A stretch of 64,000 nt of DNA from Thalassoglobus polymorphus (GTDB lineage: Bacteria > Planctomycetota > Planctomycetia > Planctomycetales > Planctomycetaceae): positions 5,344,001 through 5,408,000 of the forward strand of contig NZ_CP036267.1 in NCBI RefSeq assembly GCF_007744255.1, read 5' to 3'. Positions 44,149 to 53,916 of this stretch are shown here, in pieces. Every line of letters starts with the position of its first letter. Within the stretch, counting starts at the first letter, position 1. A program made the translations under genes and the position numbers. The notes below the pieces were generated by a model. The model did not search any database. It saw only the letters and a list, made by a program, of their open reading frames with translations, and had not been told where the DNA came from.

Positions 44149-46211
44149 TGAACGAACTGCTGGACACATCTCTCTGGCGACAACTTTGGCAAATCACGCT
44201 GTTGATTCCTGCCGTCGTCCTCTTCGTACGGTATGTCCTCCCGAAATCTCCGCACCTCGCATACGGCTTGCTGCTGCTGGTTTTAGTGAAAGCGATTTTC
44301 CCACCCATCTGGGATTCCCCAACTGGAATTCTCTGGGAAATGGTCCCCTTCGTCGGCCAGAGTCAACCGGCAGTCACAGCTCCTGAGCCTCCCGTAGAGA
44401 CCGCTAACTCTGGAACCTTTCAGAAAGCTGATGCGATCGACACCAGCACCGAAAGTTCCTCGGCCGTAACAAGGTCGGTGAAAGAGTCTCCAGCGATCAA
44501 AAAAAACGCATCTGTTCCTCCAGCGAAACCGTGGCCATGGAGACAGATCTTATTTGGAATCTGGCTGGCAGGTGTACTGAGTTTACTGGGCTACATCCTC
44601 GGAAAACGGGCACAACTGTTGCGGTTCCACAAAGACACCCAAGTTCCTGCTTCGGATGAACTGCTGGAAGCAGTCGAACTGGTTTCCGCTGACTTAGGGT
44701 TACTTCACATACCGAAAGTCCTCGTGACACTGCATCCAACTGTTCCGTTTGCAAGCGGCTTCTTTCATCAAGTCGTCGTTTTGCCGTCGCATGTTGTCAA
44801 TCAAACCGACATCGCTGAAATCAAGCTGATTCTCGCACACGAGATGACGCACCTACGCCGGGGCGACACGCTGGTCGGCTTGCTACAGCTGCTGGTTCAA
44901 GTGTTGTGGTGGTTCCACCCGCTCGTCTACTGGCTTAACCGTGAAGTCCGTCGAATCCGAGAAGAGTGTTGCGACACTGATGTTGTCACGCAATTGAAAT
45001 GTCAGCCAGCGAATTACGCACGTTGTCTTTTGAACATGCTGGAGCTACATCAACAACTACGACCTTCTAAAGAACTGGTTGGGCTCAGCCCACTTGAAGT
45101 GACAGCCAAGCGCATGCAAAACATCATGCGAACTCCTAAGCGGAAACAACACCGGTTGTCTCAAACTCTTTACACGCTCAGCCTGATCGCCTTTGCGGTG
45201 GTGATTTTGCCGACATCAGCAAGCTCTTCTCTCACCCCGAAGGTCATTGTTGGCGACCTGGAACCTCCAGCTGCGAAGCGTGTGGCTTCAACACCAGAAC
45301 CGAAAAATTCAAAGAAGAAAAAGTCGCGGCCGAGAAACTCGCCGAAACAAAAGCCAGCCATTCCCCCGGCTTCGAAAGTCGACCCTCCACTCGATTCGAA
45401 CGCACCTGCAGATCCCTCGGTTCCCGTTCCTGTCCAGAAGCTGAACTACAAATATGTTCGCGGGGATCAACATCCGTACCGCATTCAAATCGAAGCGAAA
45501 TATCCAACTGAAACGAGAAGGCACACCGGAACCCCGACATTTCAGGTCGATGCCTACGCTGCCGGGCTGCCTGCATTTTCACGACTCAACAAAACATTCA
45601 CGAATGAAGTCTTCCCCCGAGACGGAGTCGAACTGCCGAGTCTCCCGAGCGAATTTGCTCAGGAAGAAAACGAATCTTTCTCTCCATTCCCTGCTCCCCC
45701 AACGTTTAGTCGACCGTTTTCACCATTCGCTGAAGAGGCTCCAACTGGACCAGTCTCAGGTTCTAATGGGCAGGTGAATCCAACTGAAGGTCAGCTTCCT
45801 TACCTGCTCGGATCTCTGGAGTCCTGGGTGTTTCCGCAACTCCCCCCAGATGCCACTCACAAATGGCAGGAAGAATTCCATCGAGAGATCACCTTGTTGT
45901 CCGCAACAACCTCTGTCAATTCTCCATTTTCACCCCCACATCAAGAGAAGCTGCACGCCACGATCCAGGTTGGTGTGGCACCAAGCTCCACCGCTAAAAA
46001 TGAGGTGACACTGACTCGAATCTGGACTCTGAACACCTCTGAACTGGCGAATGAGGAACCACGTCGTGAAATTTCTCTGACAGGGAAAATCCGATTCGAT
46101 CTGAAACGTGGATTCCCAATCTCCGCCAACTACACCGGCCGGCTGGTTGAGCGAGAACCCAATCGCGAATACCGCATCCCGTTACTCATCGAGATTCAAC
46201 GGATCGATTAG
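44148..46211 (+). CDS. M56-family metallopeptidase sensor (BlaR1-like)
   Basis: 687 residues from ATG 44148; GTG at 44145 is the alternative. The N-terminal membrane segments (LWQITLLIPAVVLFVRYVL, LAYGLLLLVLVKAIF, ILFGIWLAGVLSLLGYIL) surround the gluzincin domain with HEMTH at 231-235. A second Glu lies in REECCDTDVV, with FHPLVYWLNREV before it. Another membrane segment (SLIAFAVVILPTSASS) leads to an extracytoplasmic region of about 310 residues, Pro/Lys-rich then beta-like, with no penicillin-binding domain. It senses an unknown signal and relieves BlaI repression. The stop TAG is at the edge of a repeat. Confidence 0.9.
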   Translation: MNELLDTSLWRQLWQITLLIPAVVLFVRYVLPKSPHLAYGLLLLVLVKAIFPPIWDSPTGILWEMVPFVGQSQPAVTAPEPPVETANSGTFQKADAIDTSTESSSAVTRSVKESPAIKKNASVPPAKPWPWRQILFGIWLAGVLSLLGYILGKRAQLLRFHKDTQVPASDELLEAVELVSADLGLLHIPKVLVTLHPTVPFASGFFHQVVVLPSHVVNQTDIAEIKLILAHEMTHLRRGDTLVGLLQLLVQVLWWFHPLVYWLNREVRRIREECCDTDVVTQLKCQPANYARCLLNMLELHQQLRPSKELVGLSPLEVTAKRMQNIMRTPKRKQHRLSQTLYTLSLIAFAVVILPTSASSSLTPKVIVGDLEPPAAKRVASTPEPKNSKKKKSRPRNSPKQKPAIPPASKVDPPLDSNAPADPSVPVPVQKLNYKYVRGDQHPYRIQIEAKYPTETRRHTGTPTFQVDAYAAGLPAFSRLNKTFTNEVFPRDGVELPSLPSEFAQEENESFSPFPAPPTFSRPFSPFAEEAPTGPVSGSNGQVNPTEGQLPYLLGSLESWVFPQLPPDATHKWQEEFHREITLLSATTSVNSPFSPPHQEKLHATIQVGVAPSSTAKNEVTLTRIWTLNTSELANEEPRREISLTGKIRFDLKRGFPISANYTGRLVEREPNREYRIPLLIEIQRID

Positions 46212-46300
46212 CACAAGTCCAATATCGCTGGTCGCGTTCTGCCTCGTGGCGAGCAGTGTGTGTCGTCGTGAATGCGAACTTCACGGGCACAAAAAGCATC
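46209..46300 (+). repeat. TAGAGCA-family intergenic repeat, copy 7
   Basis: It begins TAGCACAAGTCCAATATCG, whose TAG is the M56 stop codon. The core is TTCTGCCTCGTGGCGAGCAG, then CTTCACGGGCACAAAAAGC. It is in direct tandem with copy 8. Confidence 0.75.
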
Positions 46301-46395
46301 TTTCGAATTGGTTTGCAGGACCTGCCTCGTGGCGAACAGCATTTTACGAGAGAAATGCGTTCTTCACGGGCACAAAAAACATTGAAAATGCTCTA
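46295..46395 (+). repeat. TAGAGCA-family intergenic repeat, copy 8
   Basis: A 101-base copy from AGCATCTTTCGAATTGG to ATTGAAAATGCTCTA. It contains CCTGCCTCGTGGCGAACAGC and GTTCTTCACGGGCAC. Its last three bases, read on the minus strand, are the TAG of the FHA gene. Confidence 0.85.
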
Positions 46396-47010
46396 ATCCT
46401 GTTGGGGTTCGATGAGATCATCGAGGTAGCGAGAGAGTTGGGGGGGGAGCATTTGCAGACGATGCCAGGCATCGTCTGGGAGGCGGACTTCGCGTTCGGG
46501 GTGATCGGGAGAATCCTGAATTTGGTTGAGGACCGTAAGCATTTCAGTACGTACGAATTCGACGAGCGTGGCGACTTCGGCAATCTGATTCGCTGAGAGT
46601 CCTGTTGGTGCCTGAGGTGGCTCCAATGGAAAAGCTTCGGGAAGGTCTCCCGGATCGTCTCCAACAGTTTCGTGGGCGTCGGGAATCGAGAGATCTTCAC
46701 CAAGTTGCTCGAGTTCTTCTGGCGATCCAATCACCAAGAGACAACGTCCAAGAGCAATTTGATCGCCGATTTGCACTGTTCGCATGCGTGTGAAGTGGCC
46801 GTTCACACGGGTCCCGTTCGTGCTTTGCAAATCGGTCAGGATCAATTGATCTTCATTCGCCTGAATTTTGGCGTGGTAGCGGCTAATGCGTTCATCGTTG
46901 AGCTGAACGAGGTTTTCTTCTTCTCGACCAATTGTGATCGGGGTAGGCAGTTTCCGCAGGATTGCCCCCGCTTCGAGCCCCTGCACCACCTGGATTGTCA
47001 CATCTGCCAT
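46393..47010 (-). CDS. FHA-domain protein
   Basis: A 205-residue protein. The forkhead-associated domain (about residues 5-100) has ITIGREEENLVQLND, the SRYHAKI core and LQSTNGTRVNG, all residues that read phosphothreonine. The C-terminal about 100 residues are acidic and then a helical tail (NQIAEVATLVEFVRTEMLTV). It probably reads Ser/Thr kinase signals; the partner is unknown. It lies downstream of the response-regulator gene on the same strand with a 338-base gap. Confidence 0.9.
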   Translation of the reverse strand: MADVTIQVVQGLEAGAILRKLPTPITIGREEENLVQLNDERISRYHAKIQANEDQLILTDLQSTNGTRVNGHFTRMRTVQIGDQIALGRCLLVIGSPEELEQLGEDLSIPDAHETVGDDPGDLPEAFPLEPPQAPTGLSANQIAEVATLVEFVRTEMLTVLNQIQDSPDHPEREVRLPDDAWHRLQMLPPQLSRYLDDLIEPQQD

Positions 47011-47232
47011 GAATTCCCCAGTAGTTTCTGCTTGTCTGTTCTCACGAAACCAGAAAGGTGCTCTTATTCCCAGTGATTGACAGCGATCCCAGAATTTTTA
47101 GTTAGCGTTTCTCAATAAACATCAGTGAATCGTAATATCAGCACAGAAGTCGTCACCAAAATAACTTCAGAAGCGTTTTCCGCAACAAGTAGCCCGATCC
47201 GAGAGCACAGATTCTTCCTTCGCGGTACGCAC

Positions 47233-47335
47233 TGGAGCATTTCCAATGATTGTCGAGCCCGTGAAGGTCACTTCCACACCCCCATAGACGGCTTGCCACG
47301 TGGCAGAATCTAGTAACCAATATTGGATTTGCTCT
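47233..47335 (-). repeat. TAGAGCA-family intergenic repeat, copy 9
   Basis: A 103-base inverted copy: TGGAGCATTTCCAATGATT at the left, GAGCCCGTGAAGGTC and GGCTTGCCACGTGGCAGA in the centre, and CCAATATTGGATTTGCTCT at the right. It lies between the response-regulator and FHA genes. Confidence 0.78.
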
Positions 47336-47348
47336 TGCCTACGCTGCA

Positions 47349-47723
47349 CTATAGCTTGACGGCACGATGGATGATATCGATGAGATGCTGACGGCGCGGC
47401 GGTTTGCGAAGCACGCGAAATGCGTTGAGGTCGTACGCTTGAGTTTCGAGTTCTTCAGAGACATCGGAACTCATTAAAATGCACGGCAATTCACGGTAAC
47501 GCTCCTTCAGCCAGCGCAAGGTATCCAACCCTGTCATGACGTGCATATGCATGTCCAGAATCACGACGTCAACCTGAATCGTTTCCACAACTTCGATGGC
47601 ACGTTCGCCAGATTCCACGGCGACCATCGGGAAATGTGGCTCTAATATTTCGACAACGGTCTCTCGAAATGCCTGATCATCATCAGCAATGAGCAAATTG
47701 GGAATCTCAATTGGAGCGACCAC
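47349..47723 (-). CDS. Single-domain response regulator
   Basis: A 124-residue receiver domain only. The acidic pocket is ADDD at residues 13-16, the phosphoacceptor D57 is in VVILDMHMHV, there is a switch Ser in LMSSDV, and K107 in VLRKPP. No output domain is present, so it must act through protein contacts. The start is GTG at 47723 with AAGGA upstream. No histidine kinase is near. Confidence 0.9.
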   Translation of the reverse strand: MVAPIEIPNLLIADDDQAFRETVVEILEPHFPMVAVESGERAIEVVETIQVDVVILDMHMHVMTGLDTLRWLKERYRELPCILMSSDVSEELETQAYDLNAFRVLRKPPRRQHLIDIIHRAVKL

Positions 47724-48368
47724 GACCTAATCCTTGTCAGAATTTACGCCAAATCTGTTCTGTTTCTGCCTATTCGTTATCATAGAATGCTAAGAACTGT
47801 CAATTCAGATATTCTGAAGCTGCCATGTCCCGCGTCTGTTTCACACCAGTGTAAACCGTTTTCGCATGCATTTCAGCTTCCACCAGAGGGATAATTATAG
47901 GCCAAGGCGTGTGGATATCACCCCTGAAAATACCACAAAATTGAGATCAATCCCTCAAATCAACGATGACTCAGGACGACTGAAAAACAGAAAAGGGGAG
48001 AAACTGAGGAAACTGGTTAAAAAGACAACAAGCGAACCCCCAGATGCCGTATCTCATTTGCTTTTATGAGAACCAGCCCGGAAACTTGTGAAGCGGTCAA
48101 TTTCCTTTGTGATTGTGAGCGAGCAGATTCAGATTGCAGGTTCAGTCCTGAATCAGTTTGGAAGCAGGTTGAGTCATTGACTGAAACCTTTCAGGAGACA
48201 GATTTCCCGCCGAAACTTGTTCGGAACTATGGCCTCCTCCTCTTCGTGACACTGCCGCCAATTCATCCTCATAATTTTAATCTCCCACACATGCCTGAAG
48301 AACCTCATAGCCTGGAATCGAACGTCGTACGGATGACGATTAACACTCAGTGCCCAAGGGCAAAAAAC
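47724..48368. other. Intergenic region between divergent genes
   Basis: 645 bases. An in-frame extension of the PQQ gene runs back to ATG 48066, but it is not signal-peptide-like. I take the true start as 48369, where AAGGG stands eight bases before the ATG. The rest shows no gene or clear promoter. Confidence 0.45.
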
Positions 48369-51300
48369 ATGAAGATGGACCGAGCGATTTTCTTTTTGGT
48401 CTTCTGTTCGCTGTGGCTTCAGGGACTCGCCTCCCCATCGCTGGGGCAGGGTGTCTTCAACCCGTTGTTCCCACCTCAGCCAAACGAAGAGCCCGATCCA
48501 ACCTTTCAACATCTGCGACGCCTGCCACGCGATCCCCTCGCAGAGACAGCACTGTTTCGCGCCAAAGAGGCCATCGAAAACGGGCAAGTCACTGAAGGAC
48601 TGGAAGCTCTACAAACAATTTTGAATGACTCAGAAGACTCATTCCAAACGATCGGCATGGAGATCAGCGGCTCGACAAAGCATGCGATTGAACTGATTAT
48701 TGCTGAGCATGCAGAGGATTACGAACGCCTCTTCGGTGCCGAGGCCATGCAGCAGTACGAGGCAGCGATCTCGTCTCAGGATCTGAACAAACTGGCTGAG
48801 GTCGGTCGCCGATTCCGTTCGACAAAAGCAGGACAACTGGCACGAAGACAATGGGCTGCCCTCAGTGTTGATCGCGGAGAGATCGGAGCGGCTGTCCGTG
48901 AAATCGCTGGAACCGCACGATTTTCAGGTGGAAACGACTTGAATGCGAAAGTCAAACGTGCCGCCACGCTCATGGCGATGTCCGGAAACCCGAGTCGGGC
49001 GGAAGCGATCCTGCAAGACTTCGAAGGTGTTGATCTCGACCTTGCTTCGCTTACAAAGTCACCTGTTCTCCCAGCATCGGAAGCGGAGATCTTCGAATGG
49101 AGAACCCCCGCTGGCAACGAAGCACACACCGGATCATCCCGCTTTACACCTGCGATGTTTTCTGATGCCTGGTCACAACCATTGATCGATCAATACGATT
49201 TCTTCCTCGGAAATGCAGCGAAAGAGAAAGCGTTGCTGGACGATGCACAGTCGTTCGCCCGGTCGACCGAGTCCTCTTTATGGTCTCACTACTCTCAAGC
49301 CGTGTTCCCTGCGGGACGTTCGTTGATTGTCGGCAATCGAGTCATTGTGCCAAGTTACGGAACGATCAAATCCTACAATCTGGAGACCGGCGAAATCGAT
49401 GGGGTCGGAGTCAACATTGATCAAACATTTAAATACTTACACGAATACACATCCGGCCCGTCTCTGGCGAACGATGAGCATCGGGAAAAGGTTCGCAACC
49501 TGTTTTTTGCAGTCCGTGGCTGGCGAGATCTCACATCGGCATCGCTCAGCACCGATGGCAAATATGTCTACGCTGTGAGCGATTCTCAACTTGTCGGAAC
49601 CGTTGATCGCGAATTCTTGAATCGATCAACACAACGTCATGAACTGGTGCCTCAACCGTTCAATCAGTTGCATGCTTTTGAGCTCGATGCAGGTCTTCAA
49701 AATCGCTGGTCGATTGGGACCGTTGACGAAAATGCCTATACGCCGTTTCAACAGGATGAAGAGGTTGAACGTGAAATTTTCTTCTACGGAGCACCCACAC
49801 CCGTCAAGGACCAGTTGTTTGCAATTGGAGAAGAGCGGGGACAAATTCAGTTATACGAACTGGATCGAGAAACGGGTTCTGTGCTCTGGTCACTCGGGCT
49901 GCTGAATTCCGACAAAGAAATCGTACTCGATGAGCGCCGCCGCCTCGCAGGACTGATGCCAGCTTATCTGGACGGGCTGCTTATTTGCCCTACTGGCGAA
50001 GGTGTGATCACAGCCGTGGCCCCGTACTTGCAGCAAGTTGTCTGGACGCATCAGTACGAAGAAACACGACGGATCGTCCAGAATCAAATGATGTTCCGAC
50101 GTGGACTCCGAAGCCGCGGACAAACGGTTTCTCAATCAAAAGAGCGATTACTGAATGATGATCGCTGGTTCGACTCGAAAGTTGTCCAAGCTGGCCGATT
50201 GGTCATTCATACTCCGCCAGATTCCGACGAACTTGTCTGCCTGGACATCAGCGATGGATCGCGAGTTTGGGACAAACCACTATTTCGACAACGATTACTT
50301 TACGTTGCAGGCGTTTATCGAGAAACGCTCATCGTCGTCGGTCGAAGTGAAGTCGCTGCGCTAAATCTCGAAGATGGCTCGCACATCTGGAGTGCTTCAA
50401 TCCCTCGCCCATCGGGTCGAGGAGTTCGCATGGGTGATCATTTCGTACAACCGCTGATGACCGGAGAAGTCGCCATCATCGACCTGAAAAATGGTCGGCA
50501 ACTGGCAAGATCACAAATGCCTGGCCAGCAAATTATCGGCAATCTTTCGACTGCTCATGGAAGGTTAGTGGCTCAATCGGGAACAGCCATTCAGGCTTTC
50601 AAATCGTCTCAGGAAGTCGAAGAAATGTTGGCGACTCTTTCGGAGACCTCGAAGAAATTGGCGATTCAAGGGGAGCTTCTCCTCCAAAAAGGTGAACGAG
50701 ACGAGGCGATGTCGCTGCTGGACTCAATCGACCTGGATGCTCTGACTCCTCGTGCGAAGACAGTTTTAGGATGGGCCAAGATTGATGGGCTGCATGCAGA
50801 TTTTGAAGCGCACCGATCAGAGATCGCCAGTATTGAAAAGTTGCTGACCACCGAAGAGCAAACTTTCACATTTCTGCTCACCCGCGCAAATGGCCTCAAA
50901 GAATCCGGTGACCATATTGGTGCGCTGAAAAATTATCTTCAGCTATTCGAAAGCCTGGTCAGGAAAGCAACATTGCGAGACCTTGATGGGCTGCAGGAAG
51001 TCAGCGATCAACGCTGGACAATCGCTCAACTCGAAGCACTTTATGAGTCAGTTCCCATGGATCGGCGAGCCGCATTCATTGCTGAAATTCAGCGATGGCT
51101 CGAATCGACGTCCAACGAAATTGCCGTTCTCGATTTCTTGAGAATGAGTTCCTTTGAACTGGTTCCTGCAAAACAGGCTTTGTCGCAACTCCTGCAAATC
51201 ACCCCACGCCCCCAGAACGCAGGCGACCTCTCGCAGATCTACTCACGACTCTCCAGTGCTCTGGACCCTGCAATTTCACAGGTCGCCAATCAGGAGCTGG

Positions 51301-52874
51301 CCCGACTCGCGCTTCTGCTCAAGGATGGCTCAACAGCCGAACACTATTTGAAGTTGCTGGAACGTCAAGATATCAAAGCTTCCGATTCAGACCTCTCCTC
51401 CGCAGAGATGGCAGCTGCAATTCGAAACGAAGAACAGTGGGACGAGCTGTTTAATTCCGTCCCGCGCTGGCCTGGCCAAGTGACAGAATCTGACCAGCAG
51501 AAGAAATTCACGAAGTCGGCTCGGCATCAAATTCCGCACGTCGGTCCAGAATCGGTTCCGCTTCAAGGCTGGACGTTTTTCTTGAATCACATGGGATCGC
51601 AAATCGATATCTATGACGAGCATGGTCGCCGACAGACTCAACTTCCGACACGAATTGCTTCATTACGCATTCCGGTCGGATCGTCAATTGGACGATATGT
51701 TTCGACGCATGGTCATTTGGCACTCATCGTTTTAGCCGATCGCTTCCTGCTGTTAGATTTCCAGCATCGCAAAGACTCACCACGCTTGATCGTCAGTCAG
51801 AATCTTGTTGCAGAGGAACAAAATCCTCTTGGAGCGCCCGGAGTCATCAACCCTAACCAGCAACAGCCAACTACTGGTTTCCGAACATTTCTCTCAATGA
51901 CATCCACAGGAACTCCAGCTGGAAACGTCGGAGCCATTGGAACTTCGACGCTTAGCTTTGGGTTGGGAACTCAACTCACCACCATCGACCCATTAACCGG
52001 AAAAGTTCAATGGCGTCGCTACGACTTCGATTCTGGAAGTGAAATTTTCAGCGACGACGAATTTGTTCTCACACTGGCCCCGAATGAAGATCACCTCCGC
52101 GTCTTTCGCGCCAGCGACGGCATGGACCTGGGAACACGCCCCATTCCTCAGGGAGCTATTGCTTCCAACCTGGAACGCCATAATGGAGATTGGGGACGTT
52201 ATTTCCCAACGATTCAGGAGACCGAAGAGACGATTCGCTTTGCTATGGTCGATCCAGTTTCCGAGGAACCATTGTGGAGTTTCGAAGCACCAAGCGGGTC
52301 AATCTGGTGCACTGTGAACCAGAGCGACATCGCATTTCTTGCTCCCGATCACACTCTGACAATCCTTGACGGTCTGACAGGTGAGCAAAAAGTACAGCGA
52401 AAAATTCCGGTTGACGAAGAAGTCATTTCAATGACCATCCTGAAGCGGCCTAACCAGTGGATCATTCTGCCAGGAACGGGTGAACCGGTGCAGTACGACT
52501 ATTCGTACCCCTCACGCATTACACGCACCATTGAGAAGACGGTCGCTGGAAAGGTTGTGGCGATTAATGAGCAGACTGGCGAAGTGGAATGGACTCAAGA
52601 AATCGAAGACCAGCACATCTGCACACAAACGCCGAGTGCGTGGCCGATCCTGTTCTTCGGAAAGAGTTATGGAAACTCAATTCGTGGATTAATCCTGAAT
52701 CGCTTGACCGGAGAGAAAGTGATTCAGGAACAGTTCGAATATGATCGAACGTGGATTCACTGGCAGTCGTCGGTCCAGCCGATGCAAATTTGGATTGCCT
52801 ACGGGCGCAAGACCGTTAGTCTCGATTGCCTGGAACGCCTTGATGATGCAGAAGAATCACCAAAGGAAGAATAA
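48369..52874 (+). CDS. Giant exported PQQ-propeller-like protein
   Basis: About 1501 residues from ATG 48369, with a signal peptide (AIFFLVFCSLWLQGLASPSLGQ). A helical region (about residues 35-240) contains TPR-like repeats. Two beta-propeller segments of PQQ/WD type follow, with repeated blades such as YELDRETGSVLWSLG, LDISDGSRVWDK, LNLEDGSHIWSA, IDPLTGKVQWRR, LDGLTGEQKVQR and INEQTGEVEWTQ. A second helical TPR-like stretch (about 740-1030) lies between the propellers. No catalytic PQQ ligands are assigned. It is probably a periplasmic scaffold or sensor. csrA lies 166 bases beyond on the other strand. Confidence 0.8.
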   Translation: MKMDRAIFFLVFCSLWLQGLASPSLGQGVFNPLFPPQPNEEPDPTFQHLRRLPRDPLAETALFRAKEAIENGQVTEGLEALQTILNDSEDSFQTIGMEISGSTKHAIELIIAEHAEDYERLFGAEAMQQYEAAISSQDLNKLAEVGRRFRSTKAGQLARRQWAALSVDRGEIGAAVREIAGTARFSGGNDLNAKVKRAATLMAMSGNPSRAEAILQDFEGVDLDLASLTKSPVLPASEAEIFEWRTPAGNEAHTGSSRFTPAMFSDAWSQPLIDQYDFFLGNAAKEKALLDDAQSFARSTESSLWSHYSQAVFPAGRSLIVGNRVIVPSYGTIKSYNLETGEIDGVGVNIDQTFKYLHEYTSGPSLANDEHREKVRNLFFAVRGWRDLTSASLSTDGKYVYAVSDSQLVGTVDREFLNRSTQRHELVPQPFNQLHAFELDAGLQNRWSIGTVDENAYTPFQQDEEVEREIFFYGAPTPVKDQLFAIGEERGQIQLYELDRETGSVLWSLGLLNSDKEIVLDERRRLAGLMPAYLDGLLICPTGEGVITAVAPYLQQVVWTHQYEETRRIVQNQMMFRRGLRSRGQTVSQSKERLLNDDRWFDSKVVQAGRLVIHTPPDSDELVCLDISDGSRVWDKPLFRQRLLYVAGVYRETLIVVGRSEVAALNLEDGSHIWSASIPRPSGRGVRMGDHFVQPLMTGEVAIIDLKNGRQLARSQMPGQQIIGNLSTAHGRLVAQSGTAIQAFKSSQEVEEMLATLSETSKKLAIQGELLLQKGERDEAMSLLDSIDLDALTPRAKTVLGWAKIDGLHADFEAHRSEIASIEKLLTTEEQTFTFLLTRANGLKESGDHIGALKNYLQLFESLVRKATLRDLDGLQEVSDQRWTIAQLEALYESVPMDRRAAFIAEIQRWLESTSNEIAVLDFLRMSSFELVPAKQALSQLLQITPRPQNAGDLSQIYSRLSSALDPAISQVANQELARLALLLKDGSTAEHYLKLLERQDIKASDSDLSSAEMAAAIRNEEQWDELFNSVPRWPGQVTESDQQKKFTKSARHQIPHVGPESVPLQGWTFFLNHMGSQIDIYDEHGRRQTQLPTRIASLRIPVGSSIGRYVSTHGHLALIVLADRFLLLDFQHRKDSPRLIVSQNLVAEEQNPLGAPGVINPNQQQPTTGFRTFLSMTSTGTPAGNVGAIGTSTLSFGLGTQLTTIDPLTGKVQWRRYDFDSGSEIFSDDEFVLTLAPNEDHLRVFRASDGMDLGTRPIPQGAIASNLERHNGDWGRYFPTIQETEETIRFAMVDPVSEEPLWSFEAPSGSIWCTVNQSDIAFLAPDHTLTILDGLTGEQKVQRKIPVDEEVISMTILKRPNQWIILPGTGEPVQYDYSYPSRITRTIEKTVAGKVVAINEQTGEVEWTQEIEDQHICTQTPSAWPILFFGKSYGNSIRGLILNRLTGEKVIQEQFEYDRTWIHWQSSVQPMQIWIAYGRKTVSLDCLERLDDAEESPKEE

Positions 52875-53040
52875 AACCAGTTCGAGAATATGTGGAATGG
52901 CTATCATTCTCAGTGTATGAGAAAGCAAATTCAGGTCCCAGGATTCGTTCTCAACACAAGCAGACAGACACGTCGAAAGCGATGTCGGTGGACAAATCGA
53001 GCCGATTTTCCGACAGCATTTTCAAAGTTCAACAAGAAGC

Positions 53041-53244
53041 TCAATCGCGAGACGAGGCGGTCTCATCGGGAGACGCTTTGTGTTCCGAATTGATCGCTTT
53101 GTAAACTTCTTCGCGGTGAATGCTCACTTCCTTGGGAGCTTCGATTCCTAACCGAACCTTATCGCCCTGAATCGAAACCACCATGAGGGTAATCGAATCA
53201 CCAATAATAATTTTCTCGTCCTGTTTTCGGCTGAGTACTAACAT
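53041..53244 (-). CDS. csrA: Carbon storage regulator CsrA
   Basis: CsrA is a small dimeric RNA-binding protein that blocks or stabilises mRNAs at GGA motifs. The 67-residue product has the full core MLVLSRKQDEKIIIGD, GDKVRLGIEAPKEVSIHREEVY, including the two RNA-binding edges (LVLSRK and VSIHREEV). The tail of about 17 residues is variable. ATG 53244. It converges with the PQQ gene. No flagellar gene or FliW is next to it. Confidence 0.95.
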   Translation of the reverse strand: MLVLSRKQDEKIIIGDSITLMVVSIQGDKVRLGIEAPKEVSIHREEVYKAINSEHKASPDETASSRD

Positions 53245-53916
53245 CGCTCCAGTTCCTATTCACGGCTCCTGATAAATCGTCCACTCCTCTATGGTCGGAC
53301 AGATGTTAGAACCTACGTCAGCCCTCCTGACAAAGAGCGCTCGGAAAGTCTTTATTTCCAAGAACTTCGTTCGAACAGGACAGTTTTGATGGATCACTCC
53401 GCCAGAACGCATCGCACAGCGCAAGCCGATTGGTACGAATGGACAAGCACGATCACAACGAGCGGACCAATTGTAACGATCACTCACACCCAGAAGCCGG
53501 GAATCACTACCGGTTGCAAATTCGAGTACATCCGCACGATAAGTGTTCGACAACAGGCCTTTACTGCCCCTGAGCTGAACATGGGGACAACTTGAGCAAC
53601 AAATTCAGGTGCAGGCAAAAGCAAAACAACTGCAACATGATTGCCTTAAAACTGTTGCCTCAAATCGTCACGATGTTTACTGACAACTCCAGAGGCCTCG
53701 CTCGGCGGTTCATGGTGATGGTTGATTTCCTGATGGAGTCCCTGTGTAATCATGTTACAGTTTGAATCTCTCACTCGGCTTGAAAGAGCCCGTCACCGCA
53801 AAATGAGTCCATTCCTTTGAGGCTCTGTGATAGATCCGCCATACTCCTCATAAATCCATTTCCCTCTCCCCTTTCACCACCCTTTAGATGGCCCATTCCC
53901 AAGCGAAAGTGTCAGA
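53245..53916. other. 672-base intergenic region, no gene seen
   Basis: The gap lies between csrA and the multiheme cytochrome gene, which diverge. A 69-codon frame at 53386-53595 lacks any family trait. No repeat of the two local families and no tRNA was found. Confidence 0.45.

Noticed and set aside
48066-48368. N-terminal extension of the PQQ gene
   Set aside because: It would put a signal peptide 100 residues inside the protein; the ATG at 48369 has a ribosome site.
53386-53595. 69-codon plus-strand frame near csrA
   Set aside because: Short, no homology features, in a non-coding gap.
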